Assembly: GCA_027922465.2 (NCBI GenBank)
Contig: BQMF02000050.1
Span: forward strand, 186,001-250,000
Direction: 5' to 3'
Length of the DNA: 64,000 nt
From: Turritopsis dohrnii
Lineage: Eukaryota > Cnidaria > Hydrozoa > Anthoathecata > Oceaniidae
Part shown: piece after piece, positions 32,043-43,393 of the stretch
Position numbering within the stretch: position 1 is the first letter of the stretch
Layout of the letters: each line of letters begins with the position of its first letter
Notes under the pieces: model-generated
Told to the model about the DNA's origin: nothing
Seen by the model: only the letters and a program-made list of their open reading frames with translations
Databases searched by the model: none
Translations under genes and position numbers: made by a program

Positions 32043-35000
32043 TTGTTATTAGTGTTTCTGAACTCTGTGATGTTTAATATAAGAGGCACTAATATTATTC
32101 CTGGCTTCCAAGCAGTTTTTAGGAATGGTCAGTTTGTGCTCCAGCCACCTGATCAGCAGCAAATTCGCTCTGTAATTCAGCGTCGGCATGCACATGAGGA
32201 TGTGGCTGAGGCAAGGCGCCAACAGCTTCAGCAAAACATTAATATCCAGCCACCAGATATTCAGGCAGATAATGAACGTCTTAGAATCAATGATACCGAA
32301 AGACGTGTTCAGTATCGTCAGGTTGAAGATGAGGGTCAAAGATCAGCCCGGCGAAATGCAAATGTTCGTCGCATGAGGGCTAGGCGGGCTAATCAACCCT
32401 TGCATCGTGCTGCTCGGCAAGACCAACTGCCTGAGCTACATTATCTTGGTGCCATGGACAAAGTCTGTCAGTTTTGTGGTGCCAAGATGTTTGTTGATGA
32501 AACTAATTTTAAGTGTTGTCACAATGGTAAAGTTCATTTAGATAACATTTTTTATCCTAATGACCTTAAAGATCTTTTAGTAGGTGATAACAATCAAGCA
32601 AAGAACTTTCAAGAAAATATTCGAAAGTTCAACAGTTCGGTTGCTTTTGCTTCTATGGGTGCGAAATTGGCTGTACCGCCAGGTCGTGGTCCACCAGTTT
32701 TTCGTATCAATGGCCAGGTATGTCACCGAACAGGTAATTTACACCCACCGCCAGGTGTTCCTCCATCATATGGTCAACTATATATTTATGATGGTATGGA
32801 TGCATTCAACGAGCGAATGGCAAGACCAGAAAATCAAGGTTGCTCCCCCGAAGTCATGCAAACTTTGCAAGATATCATTTTACGGGAGAGTCCTTATGCA
32901 GCTGCTTATAAACACATGAGTGAGGTAGAAGCAGAGGAACTGCGTCGCGCAAATGAACAGAATCGCCAACCATCTGAGGTAAGTGGAAATAGATATTTAC
33001 TAAATACTGATCTTTCAACTGCTTTTGATAATTTGCTTTTGATTTTCAGGTAAGAATGCACTTGAGAAGTGGCGGTGACAGGCGTCGATACAATCTACCT
33101 CATCATGATGAAGTAGCTGCTGTTTTTGTTGGTGAAGATGGTGCACCACCATTGGCTCGAGACATTGTTGTTTACCCTCGAGATAGACCATTGCAGGATT
33201 TGCCTGTTCATTCACCTAATATCGATCCAATGGTGTATCCTGTATTTTTTCCAAGAGGAGAGTTGGGTTGGAGTTCTGAAATTCCTCATGTAGCAGAATA
33301 TGCAACAGGCCAGCATTGTCGTACTACCATGTTGCAATATTATACTTATAGGTTTGCATTTAGAGATGCTTTTAACCCCATCTTAAAAGGTAAAAGATTA
33401 CTTCAACAATTTGCTGTAGATTGTTACTGCAAAGTTGAGTCCGACCGTCTTAATTACATTCGTCGAAATCAGGGTAATTTCCGGGTTGAGCAATATCAAG
33501 GGCTCATTGATTATCTTGAAAATGTTGCAGAAAACCGTGGCCTTCAAGCAGGCAGACCGGTGATTCTTCCTTCTTCTTTTCAGGGTGGTCCAAGGGCCAT
33601 GCAGCAGAATTATCAAGATGCTATGGCCATGGTAACTAAAATGGGCAAACCGGATTTGTTTTGCACATTTACCTGTAATCCAAAATGGAAGGAAATCACA
33701 GAAAACTTAGATAATGAGCCTGCTCATTATCGTCCTGATTTGATTACACGTGTTTTCAATTTGAAATTAAAAGCACTTTTGGAGGACATTAATAAAAATG
33801 GTGTTTTGGGGAAAGCCATTTCCCATTTGTATGTTATTGAATTTCAGAAACGTTCTTTACCTCATGCTCATATTCTTATCCATTTAGCACAAGAGGACAA
33901 ACTACGTAATGCTGATGACATTGACAGCTTAATTTCTGCTGAAATACCAGATCCTGAACAGGAACCTGAACTTCATAATGTCATCAAATCATGTATGATT
34001 CATGGTCCCTGTGGGAATGCTAACCCTAATGCAGTTTGTATGGGAGATGATGGCAACTGCACCAAGGATTTTCCAAAGCGATTTTGTGAAGCAACCCAAA
34101 TGAATGCAAATGGGTATCCACTGTATCGCAGACGTAACAATGGCCGTACAGTGAGGGTAAGGAATGTGGACTTTGATAATCAATGGGTGGTTCCATACTG
34201 TCCGTGGTTGTCCAAGAAGTATAATGCTCACATCAATTTGGAAGCATGTACCACAATCAAAAGTGTAAAGTATCTCTTTAAATACATTTACAAAGGACAT
34301 GATCGTGCTAATATCGAGATTAACGAACGTTTGGAACATGACGAAATTAAAACGTTTCTGGATGCTCGATATGTCAGTGCGCCAGAAGCATTATGGAGAA
34401 TATTTGAGTTCTCTATGCATGAAAAATCGCATACTATTAAGCGATTAGCTGTTCATTTACCTGATCGTCATCAAGTTTATTTTAGAGCTGGTGAAGAAGA
34501 GGAAGCTGCTGAAGGGGCATTGAATGATAGTCACCTTACAGCATGGTTTAATCTGAATGTAGAAGATCCTGATGCTCGGCAGTATCTTTACTCACATATT
34601 CCGTATCATTATGTCTTTCATGGCAAAGAGAAAAAATGGCAAAAACGAAAAAAAACATTTAAGCCTATAGTCGCTCGGTTATATAATGCACGACCGTCAG
34701 AAGGAGAACGATTTTTCCTTCGAGTTTTGTTGCTGCATGTTCCAGGCGCTACTTCATTCGAATATCTACGTACTTTTGATGGAGTGGTTTACGACACATT
34801 CCGAGAAGCATGTACTGCCAGACGTCTTCTTCAAGATGACGAAGAGTGGCACAATACATTGGAAGAAGCATCAACCTTTCAGATGCCTCAACAGCTTAGA
34901 CAACTGTTTGTCACGATTTTGACACACTGCGAACCCTCCAATCCTCTGGAGTTGTGGAATACATTCAAGGGGCATCTGTGCGAGGACTACGCTTGAACAT

Positions 35001-36571
35001 TGGCTGTTGCTCAAGCAGAACAAAGGGTTTTGGGTTACATTGATAATATCCTAAAACAATTTGGTATGTCGTTAACACAGTTTAATCTTCCAGAGTTGGT
35101 TCAGCAGATCCCTGAGGAAGAAGTCGATGTGAATATTTACATTGACAGGGCCCAGCAGGTAAGGCCTCAGCTTAACGAACAGCAGTTAGTTGTTGCAGAT
35201 GCGATTTTGTCTGCTGTTTCAAATGTGCGCAATGGTTTAGCACAACTTGAAACATTGTTTTATCTGGATGGACCAGCTGGCACAGGTAAAACATTTACAT
35301 ATAACTATGTTATTACAGCATGTAGAGCCAGAGGTTGGAAAGTTGCTACTGCTGCATTCACAGGTATCGCAGCCACTTTATTATCTGGCGGTTGTACATT
35401 GCATTCCTTATTTCGTTTGCCTGTTCCTGTTTTAGAAAACAGTGTATGTAACATAACGCCGACATCTAAACATGCAGAATACCTTCGAAGTATTGACCTG
35501 TTTCTGATCGATGAAGCCACAATGGTTTCTACGCACATTTTCCATGCTATCGACAGACTGCTTCGTGACATTTGCGGCAGTGACGCACTTTTCGGTGGAA
35601 AGGTACTGTTGTGGGGCGGAGATTTTCGTCAGTGTTTGCCAGTTGTTAAGAAAGCAAAACCAACTGATGTTATTGAAGTTTGCTTGACAAGTTCTCCTAT
35701 ATGGGCATCAGTGGTAAAATACTCACTTACCGAGAACATGAGAGCCAGGCCGGAAGAACAAGAATTCTGTGCTTGGTTATTACAACTTGGTAATGGTGAA
35801 CTGCCAACAAAACAAAATGAACCGGCCAAGGGTTCTATCGAAATCCCCGATTGTTGCGTTGTTCCCCACAACACTTCAATTATATCGGTGATGTATGACG
35901 GATTGGAACCTCACGAATACGCTTCAACAGCCATTCTGACACCAACAAATGAGCAATCATTGATCATTAACAATGAGGTGTTGGAAAGATTGGAAGGAGA
36001 TGCAATTTGTTATTACAGTGCTGATGAAGTGGTATGTGATGATGAAGACGAGCGGCAAAATTATCCACTTGATTTTCTGAACAGCATAACACCTTCCGGT
36101 ATGCCTCCACATTGTTTGAAACTTAAAGTTGGGGCTATCATAATGCTTTTGAGGAATCTGAACATTAGGAAAGGTCTCTGTAATGGCACCCGCTTGATTG
36201 TTCGGGAATTATCTCATAATTTTATTAAAGCTGAAGTTTTGACAGGGTCAGCAGTTGGAGAAATCATTTTCATACCTAGGGTTGAACTGTCACCTTCAGA
36301 TACAGGTATGCCTTTTATATTGAAACGCAGACAATTGCCTATCCGTTTGGCCTACTCTTTCACTATTAACAAGAGTCAAGGTCAAACATTTGATAAAATT
36401 GGTTTGTTTTTGCAGAGGCCGTGCTTTTCTCATGGTCAGTTATATGTGGCATGTTCCAGGGCAAAGGCATTTGATAATGTGAAGATCAAAGTTGCTGCTA
36501 CTGGGAAACAAGGTTATATCAATGGAAAGATGCATACTCAAAATGTCGTCTTTCCACAAGTATTACAGTAA
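32043..36571 (+). pseudogene. Helitron Rep/helicase, one intron and one in-frame TGA
   Basis: Exon 1 is 32043-32978, a phase-0 intron (GTAAGT...TTTCAG) spans 32979-33049, and exon 2 is 33050-36571. Together they encode nearly 1,490 residues. A zinc finger (CQFCGAKMF...CCHNGKVHL) starts the protein. The Rep nuclease follows with the HUH motif LPHAHILIHL and the two-Tyr motif YLFKYIYKGHD. The helicase is Pif1-type with Walker A GPAGTGKTF, Walker B LFLIDEATM, GGDFRQCLPV, and the C-terminal INKSQGQTFDK and YVACSRA motifs. It nicks and unwinds for rolling-circle transposition. A TGA at 34994-34996 separates Rep from helicase; the frame is the same on both sides, so it is one nonsense mutation, for example CGA to TGA. 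Everything else is intact. Confidence 0.9.
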
Positions 36572-36923
36572 CTTAATTCTGCATATCTTTTGTTTTCATC
36601 TATATACTTGGTATGTGCAAAGGATTTGGATTATGAGTTTCAAAGATACCGGAAAAGTAAAAGTATCAGTTTCCGGTTGTACATTGATCGTATCGTCACT
36701 CATTTGGGAGTGATTTGCATTGCAGTTGTTTAAAAGCAGCTTTTCCTCTATAGCGTCATGACTTTTATATTGTCATATATACTGTCATGAGTTTTCCTAT
36801 AGTGTCTGTTGCTCAACTGTTAATGATTGATATTATAGTGTTAATTTGTTAATTCAATGACATTTTCTTTGTTGCAATGCTGAATATGGATGTAAAGATA
36901 TGCTTTTATAGTTACTTTTTTGC

Positions 36924-37206
36924 CTAAAAAACAGTTTATTTCTGTATGTTTGTTTTTTAGGCGGAGTACAAGTCCCATTGACTTACGTTCACGTCGTGTA
37001 CTCTGTTACCATGGGTTGTGCATGCAATTGTTTTATTTTATAATTCATTAACCATGAGAAAGTTTCTCTAACCTTTTATTCATTACTAGAATCAACAGAT
37101 ATTAAGTGCTAACCTTTGCAGGCACAAACCATGAACCAAAAGTCAGGGCATTCATTCTGTTATCTATTTGATGTTAGGGAATTAGTATAATAAAAATTAC
37201 ATTATA
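36924..37206 (+). other. Conserved leader block upstream of the micro-exon gene
   Basis: A 12-bp hairpin (GCCTAAAAAACA / TGTTTTTTAGGC, 36924-36961) runs into a block of about 55 bp starting GGCGGAGTACAAGTCCC and ending CTCTGTTACCATG. The same block, nearly unchanged, occurs at about 47238-47292 before the second micro-exon gene copy, preceded there by a TTTGTTTAG acceptor-like sequence. The block contains GAGTACA and TGTACTC arms that could pair. A second shared piece is AAAAGTCAGGGCAT. It may be a 5' untranslated exon, a structured RNA or an element terminus. Confidence 0.5.
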
Positions 37207-38301
37207 ATGGCGACTAAGGCACCCAATGGTAATTTTCATCTTGCTACTTTCTTTATTGTGAATTTAAAATAAAATATCATTTTTTTCATTGTTTTCTTAT
37301 AGAAATTCAACAACAAGTGCAAGATGAAGGTAAGAAAGTGTTTATACTTTCCAACATGCTGAAAATAAATAAAGCAGCCCTTATCTATATGTTTGTTTAT
37401 GTTATTTTAGTTGGCGATGATGCTGCTAATAATGGTGGGCGTTCATAATAGAATGAATTATAAATTTAAAACAAGTTGCTTATTAAGACTGTATTCTTTT
37501 TTATTTCAGATGTAGAATCAATGGATGAGGATGGTAAATGAATTTATTTATTGAATGGAATAACATTATTGTGTTAGAATTACTATAATACTTTCATTCT
37601 TTTCAGAGGAAAGAGGAGTATTTGCAGATGGTAAAAATAATAAAGATTTGCTTTATGACATTTTTTGCATTTAATATATTTTCCATTTATCTATGTGCTA
37701 ATTACTTTAATTAATGTCTCCCTTCCTTTTTTAGAACAACAGGAGGCTGAGGAAACTACTAACCGTAAGTAACACAAATATTTCAGATAAAACTCAACTG
37801 AATTTATTCTTGGAAATAATAATTTTCATCCTCAATAGCACATTTTTCATCTGTCTATGTGTTAATTCCTTTAATTAATGCCTCCCTTTCTTTTTTAGAA
37901 ACAAATGCGCCTAATGAGCAAACCAACCGTAAGTAACACAAATATTTCTGATAAAACTCAACTGAATTTATTCTTGGAGATATTAATTTTCAGCGTCAAT
38001 AGCAAGTGGGTTGAATTTTTAGCCATTTCATAAGCCTTCGTTTCAATATTTTCTTTTCTTAGACAATCAAAAGCCTGATAAATTTGACAATCGTAAGTTA
38101 CATAAACAAATTATTTCATATTAATTATCTTAATTCATTAATAATAATTTTTGTTATTCTTACATCATAGTGACACGAAAAGCATTCAGGACATACAGAA
38201 AAACCCACCCAGGACCGCAGTCATCCCGCGCGTTCTGGGTGTGGCGCAAAAACGGAGGGAGAGACCGTGAAGGGTTTATCCCCCCCACAAAAACGATTTA
38301 A
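37207..38301 (+). CDS. Nine-exon micro-exon gene of Helitron A, unknown function
   Basis: Exons: 37207-37228, 37303-37329, 37411-37434, 37510-37533, 37607-37630, 37735-37764, 37899-37928, 38063-38092, 38171-38301. All introns are phase 1 and all internal exons are multiples of three (24, 27 or 30 nt). They join without a stop into 113 residues. The first two thirds are acidic and Gln/Asn-rich (DVESMDEDEERGVFADEQQE). The last exon encodes a basic, aromatic domain, FRTYRKTHPGPQSSRAFWVW followed by RKNGGRD. Exons 6-8 are 30 nt each, and exons 6 and 7 share their downstream intron sequence, so they arose by segmental duplication. The donor of exon 3 (GTGGGC) is weak. The pattern resembles schistosome micro-exon genes in architecture only. 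No family is recognised; the last exon might be a small DNA-binding motif. Confidence 0.7.
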
Positions 38302-39708
38302 AAATAAAAAAAAAATTCAAAATTATAAAGAAAGTAAATATTCTGGGCTTAGCACCAGTTATTTTGTAGAAAACGTTTATTTTAGGTAGTTTAGTTTTTA
38401 TATGGCATGGAACTACCATACATTGTGCTCAAACGTTTTCATTAAAACTAATTTTCTTCATTTTGGGAAACATGTTTGGCTGGAAGAAAAATGTCATGAA
38501 TAAGTTATTCAAGTGAATGGCTGATTAACACCCGTTGCCCATAACGCCGCTAGATTTCTAAAAAACCGCAGTAGGAGAATTTTTTGTTTTCTTAGATCCA
38601 TTCTATTATACAAGGTGTAGAAATTTACGATAGAGCTTCCACTAACAAGAAATGCATTGGTGTTTAATTAGTTATTCACGGTCAGTGTATGGTAGTTCCA
38701 TACCATCGTTATTTATGTTAATATTTGTTGTTTTCAGTTAGAATAAAAGTTGTTATATAGTTCTTTTGACCTTTATTTCACCATCCTGCAGCCTGTTTTG
38801 TGAAGTGACATTACCTATTATAGTTTAAAATGTCTTTGCCATTTTGAGAGATAACCAATCATAGCTTTAGTTTAGTTTTGTTCATTGAGGACAAAACTCT
38901 ACATTGCCCATATGTTAAAGATAATAAACTATTATATGGAGTATGCTGATGTCAGCAGAAATGGAATAGTTGAAAAATGGTCTTGGAACGAGCGAACTGT
39001 AAATAAATAAATAAATCACATCTTCTTTGCTGACTAATAAAATTGATTAACTGCTGATACACGTTTTTCTCGATCTTATGATAGTTCATTATCTTTAATG
39101 AAAAATGATTTGAATGAAATAGATTTAGGGAAAAACGTTCATTATCTTTAACTTATATTTATTCAGATTATTTAGAGTTATAGTATTGAAGTCAACTTGG
39201 TGTTGGTAGTTCACCTTTCTTGGCAGTATTCTGTGGATAACGGTATCTGCTGGAGTCTAGGTAGCGTTGTCAAGGTAACTGTGAATGAAAGTTTAGTTCG
39301 TTAAATTGAGATATATTGTCGGCTGCACATTTCGGATTTTAAATTCGATCTTATATTTATGTTTTTTTAGATTCTTTTGGATTCTTTGGTTTCTCTTACG
39401 AATGATATCATGTCATTTCCAGAAGATCCGATAATTCAAACTACGTTAAAAGATGCAATGCACTCGCTATTCACCGAGAATTATTATTTCCAAGAATAAA
39501 TGGATTACACCAAAAAACGCATTGGAAGACGGTTAACGAAGTCGATATACACTTTTGCAAAAGTGATTAAAGATAACCTTTTTTTGGTTTATTTATTTAT
39601 TTGTTTATGCGATCTTTATAGTATTGTCAACACTTTTTCATGAGAATATATGTTTCTGCTGAACATTCTATGACATTTTTTGCTCACCTTTATAGTCAAC
39701 ATTTCCAC
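38302..39708. other. Helitron A 3' non-coding part, left of the ISL2EU insertion
   Basis: AT-rich with no gene. It holds the inverted repeat listed at 38404-38707. A GACAAAACTC...ATTATATGGAG stretch and two related AGGGAAAAACGTT/GAAAAATG blocks near 39098-39140 look like local duplications. The junction with ISL2EU is at about 39709. Confidence 0.5.
38404..38707. repeat. Inverted repeat around ACTACCATACA, downstream of the micro-exon gene
   Basis: GGCATGGAACTACCATACA at the left pairs with TGTATGGTAGTTCCATACC at the right. The same pair of motifs, closer together, follows the second micro-exon gene copy at 50416-50512. It could be a MITE or a conserved 3' structure. Confidence 0.65.
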
Positions 39709-39811
39709 AATTCCCGGTTCCCCTCTTTCGACAAAACCGCAATGCATTCTGGTAGTTGTATTCAACGCAAAAAGAGAAATCACAACATCAACTAGTGGAG
39801 CACAAATAACT

Positions 39812-41356
39812 ATGTTAAATTCAACTACAAATAACAGCTTTTTTGAAAGCTCCATAAATACACCTTCGACTTCTTATTTACAAGTCACTCCTTGCGAAGA
39901 AGATGTTTCAAATCTGACGTCAAATGTCTTAAATAGCAGAGGAGGAGGGATAACATGCTGTGTGCCTCACTGTTACAACAACTCCAAACGAAATCCTGAC
40001 CTTAGTTATTATGTTATACCTAAAGATCCAGAACTACGTAAGAAGTGGTTATTCAAAATTAGCAGAAAGGATTTTCAACCACGTTCGTCACACAGAGTTT
40101 GCTCAGAACATTTCTTAGGTGGGAAGAAGACCTACATGAACAACATTCCCACTATAGTGCCCAAGACAATTAAACCAGTAGAAACTAAGCCAAGAGCAAC
40201 TAAAAATAGCTCTGGACTCAGAACAACTCTTTTTTCGCCTGTTAGACGTACTACAGAGCAACTTGAGAAACAGCTTTCACACGAGGAAGAGCTGAACATT
40301 CAAGTGGCAAACTTGACAATCGAACTTACAAACTTGAAAACAAAATTAGAGAAGAGGGAAGAGGAACTACAACAAACAATCAATAACATAGGATGTGAAC
40401 TTCAAACTAACAAATTTACATTAGACAGATTCAAACACAACACAGCACACTTTAAATTTTACACTGGTTTTGAATCCTATGCCATATTCCAAGCTGTTTT
40501 TGAATATTTGCAACCTGCAGCAAGTAAATTAATGTACTGGTCTTCAAAGACAAACATGGAAAACAAACTCTCAGCTGATATAAATAAAAGAGGCAAGAGC
40601 AGAACATTATCTGCTGAGGAAGAGTTTTTTATGACACTGGTTAGACTTAGGTGTGGATTTCCACTGGAGGATATGGCAGTCAGATACAATTTATCAACTA
40701 CACATATAAGTAGAATAATTATAACATGGATAGATTTTTTACATTCACAGTTGAGAATGCTACCAATATGGGCCAGTAAACAAACTGTCATAAATACAAT
40801 GCCGCAATGTTTCAAAACTTCATATCCTTCAACAAGAGTCATATTGGACTGCACAGAAATTTTTACAGAAATGCCAACTTCTTATCGAAGCCAGTCGGCA
40901 ACATTTTCCAGTTATAAACACCACAACACTGCCAAAGGTCTTGTTGGAATAGCACCTAATGGTGCAATAACATTTGTATCAGACCTCTATGCAGGCAGAG
41001 TTTCCGACAGGTGTTTAACACAAGACAGTGGAATATACAAGTTACTTGAACCAGGAGATAGTATAATGGCTGATCGTGGCTTCGATTTGGAAAAAGATTT
41101 GCCAGACACAGTTAACCTCAACATACCACCTTTTTTGAATGGAAAGTCACAACTGAGCATTACTGAGGAGAATGAAACACGACAAATTGCAAAAGTGAGA
41201 GTTCATGTCGAGAGAGCTATTGAGCGAGTAAAAAACTTTCGAATTTTACAAACTGTCTTCCCGTTATCTATGGCACCAGAACTTAATAAAATATGGGTAG
41301 TCTGCTGTTATCTAGTAAACTTTTTACCACAACTAATACCAGATAAGGATGAATAA
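39812..41356 (+). CDS. ISL2EU THAP-domain DDE transposase
   Basis: The start chosen is the ATG at 39812, 514 codons before the stop, because the open frame further upstream lies in the terminal repeat. Residues about 50-120 are a THAP zinc finger (CCVPHCYNN..., KKWLFKI, HRVCSEHFLGG). A coiled coil follows (EKQLSHEEELNIQVANLTIE). The catalytic DDE_4-type domain has GFPLEDMAVRYNLSTTHISR as its helix-turn-helix-like part, then VILDCTEIF (first Asp), IMADRGFDL (second Asp), and VHVERAIERVKNFRIL (Glu). The frame is intact. It should bind the element ends through THAP and cut them with the DDE domain. Confidence 0.88.
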   Translation: MLNSTTNNSFFESSINTPSTSYLQVTPCEEDVSNLTSNVLNSRGGGITCCVPHCYNNSKRNPDLSYYVIPKDPELRKKWLFKISRKDFQPRSSHRVCSEHFLGGKKTYMNNIPTIVPKTIKPVETKPRATKNSSGLRTTLFSPVRRTTEQLEKQLSHEEELNIQVANLTIELTNLKTKLEKREEELQQTINNIGCELQTNKFTLDRFKHNTAHFKFYTGFESYAIFQAVFEYLQPAASKLMYWSSKTNMENKLSADINKRGKSRTLSAEEEFFMTLVRLRCGFPLEDMAVRYNLSTTHISRIIITWIDFLHSQLRMLPIWASKQTVINTMPQCFKTSYPSTRVILDCTEIFTEMPTSYRSQSATFSSYKHHNTAKGLVGIAPNGAITFVSDLYAGRVSDRCLTQDSGIYKLLEPGDSIMADRGFDLEKDLPDTVNLNIPPFLNGKSQLSITEENETRQIAKVRVHVERAIERVKNFRILQTVFPLSMAPELNKIWVVCCYLVNFLPQLIPDKDE

Positions 41357-41499
41357 ACAGGATATAGATTTTTGATGATATACTTGTATACTTTTATACT
41401 CATCCTTATTCAGTATGTATTTATTTATGTACATATATGAAAATGTATAACACAAGTGTCACTAATGCTGTAACAGAAAAAAAATCTAATAATATATTT

Positions 41500-43224
41500 C
41501 TAACATGAAAAAACTCTATCTTTTATGAATTCAAAATAGAATTTAGTCAGTTTGGGTAACATCATAGTTTCCCATTGCATCTTGTTAAACTGTATTGTTT
41601 CTTTATGCAAGTCAATATTTGTATAAACAACAAAATCTAACTCCAATAGTCCAGTAATAGCCATCACGCCTTGGCATTGAAAATAATAGGGATGTTTTTC
41701 TTTCAAAGATGAACAGTTATTATCAAATGACAAAAAGAAATTCTTATCAGAGCACGCTTCTTCTATTGTCATGTCTTTTTTGGAATACGGACACTTCACT
41801 TCAATTGCTCTCAAATTTCCATCACTGGATTCATAAATACCATCAGGGCTCGCTCCTAACCAAGGCCACCTAGGATTAATAATGAATCCACATTTCTCGA
41901 TAGATATCCCCGACTTTGCAGCATATTTTTCCATAGCAACTGTTTCGTTTTGTTTCCCCCATTCACAAGCAGCAGATTTAAATTCTTTTACTTGGAAAAT
42001 CTTTTGAAGTATTGACTTTGGGAATATGGATTGACGTCGGTTCAAAACTAACCCAAAATTTGATGCGGTAAGGCGTTTCTTGCGTTCTTCAAACCAAACT
42101 GAAGAGGCAGCCTGGCTCTTTGTTTTATCCTCAATAGAATGGATTTCCTGTTTCGTTACCTTTAAATGCAAATTAACAAAGTCAATTTCATTTCCAGACA
42201 ATTTGTTAAAATCGACATCTTCAGATGGCATCATATTATGCAATAGCTTGGGAATGGTTGTAATCAATCTTTCAGGACATTCTTCACTTATTTTCCTTCG
42301 TTTGTATTGTGTAATTGATGTATAGTAAAAGTCACAAGGTTCATAGTTATTGCCTTTCAAAAGTTCAGCAAACACAACTCCTTTTCCCATAGTCAACAAA
42401 TCATAACTCAGCTTTTTTATTTTACTGCAATCAGCTTTGTGTGCAAAAACTGGGGTCGCACAATACTCTCGATCTCCAGAAACAATAGGTCGTTTTCGAC
42501 TGTTTTGCAAATCTTTTGAAAGGTCTGCCTTAGCAAATGTCAGCTCTGAAAACTTCATTGGAGCATTGTTCTTAATCTCACCAGGAACATGCCACTTTTG
42601 CAACAAATCTGTGCATGTTTTATCATCAGGCACACATTTAACATCCATTTCTTTAAACTCTACAAGTTGATACAGAGCAGTAGCAACATGTTTGCAACAC
42701 CCTCCAGCTCCAGCTTTACAAGTACATTTGGCATAAAAAATATCACCAGTTTTTTGGCACAGGTGTATATAAACTGTATATTTGTCTTTTTTCATGGAAG
42801 CTGCAACAAAACACTTGATTAAAAAACATAAGTTTTCTGCTTGTACATTGGGTTTCACCATCAACCTTTTCACATAGTTCTCTTTAAATAATTGATAACC
42901 CATTACTTTGTGTTTATGCGATCCTCGTGGTTTGTTATCGAAACTTTGACCAAGTATCATGTAAGAATGTATTCGTTCATGAGTTATTTTTGGCAAGAAA
43001 GACAAATCTGTTGTCCATTCCACAATATTCTGTACAAGAGTTTCTTCATTCGTTTTGGACGATTCTTCATTTGAAATCTCCCTGAAAACAGGCTTGGGAC
43101 CCACGCTAGAGCTTTGAAAAAAACTAGGGTCCATGTTTCCAGTTGTCAAAGTAAGATCAATGCTTGTATCAAAATCAATAATATTGCTCATTTTCCTCTT
43201 TCTTCTACTACTTTCTCCTCTCAA
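41500..43224 (-). CDS. YqaJ-type nuclease with SWIM zinc finger (ISL2EU second gene)
   Basis: Open frame of 574 residues, start at 43224 or at the Met 11 codons later. A SWIM-type finger (CTCKAGAGGCCKHVATALYQ) lies near residue 170. The C-terminal half is a lambda-exonuclease/YqaJ domain: SSVWFEERKKRLTASNFG, WGKQNETVAMEKY, GASPDGIYES, and IEVKCPYSKKDM, keeping the acidic and Lys residues expected for the active site. It runs convergently with the transposase, 143 bp between stop codons. YqaJ nucleases accompany ISL2EU transposases; their exact role in transposition is unproven. Confidence 0.87.
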   Translation of the reverse strand: MRGESSRRKRKMSNIIDFDTSIDLTLTTGNMDPSFFQSSSVGPKPVFREISNEESSKTNEETLVQNIVEWTTDLSFLPKITHERIHSYMILGQSFDNKPRGSHKHKVMGYQLFKENYVKRLMVKPNVQAENLCFLIKCFVAASMKKDKYTVYIHLCQKTGDIFYAKCTCKAGAGGCCKHVATALYQLVEFKEMDVKCVPDDKTCTDLLQKWHVPGEIKNNAPMKFSELTFAKADLSKDLQNSRKRPIVSGDREYCATPVFAHKADCSKIKKLSYDLLTMGKGVVFAELLKGNNYEPCDFYYTSITQYKRRKISEECPERLITTIPKLLHNMMPSEDVDFNKLSGNEIDFVNLHLKVTKQEIHSIEDKTKSQAASSVWFEERKKRLTASNFGLVLNRRQSIFPKSILQKIFQVKEFKSAACEWGKQNETVAMEKYAAKSGISIEKCGFIINPRWPWLGASPDGIYESSDGNLRAIEVKCPYSKKDMTIEEACSDKNFFLSFDNNCSSLKEKHPYYFQCQGVMAITGLLELDFVVYTNIDLHKETIQFNKMQWETMMLPKLTKFYFEFIKDRVFSC

Positions 43225-43393
43225 CTAATATATTTCGCTTGTTTACGCTAAAACCTTAGTCGTGTACTATGGAGATAATCAAAATAATGACAGAGATGCG
43301 AAAATTTTGTTTTAATAGCGCGCCAAAAGCAGTTATCTCCATTAATCAATACCATGTCATATTTCGAGAGTTTTTTCGCCGGAGAAACTACTA
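43225..43393. other. ISL2EU right subterminal region
   Basis: Short non-coding stretch upstream of the YqaJ gene, probably holding its promoter. It contains CTATGGAGATAATC and CAGTTATCTCCATTAATC, which form an imperfect inverted pair around GGAGATAA. Confidence 0.5.

Noticed and set aside
34996..35000. Separate helicase gene starting at 35000
   Set aside because: The codon there is TTG and the frame is the same as Rep; it is one gene with an internal TGA.
39680..39811. Upstream extension of the THAP transposase to 39680
   Set aside because: These codons lie in the terminal inverted repeat and in flanking Helitron sequence; the ATG at 39812 is the better start.
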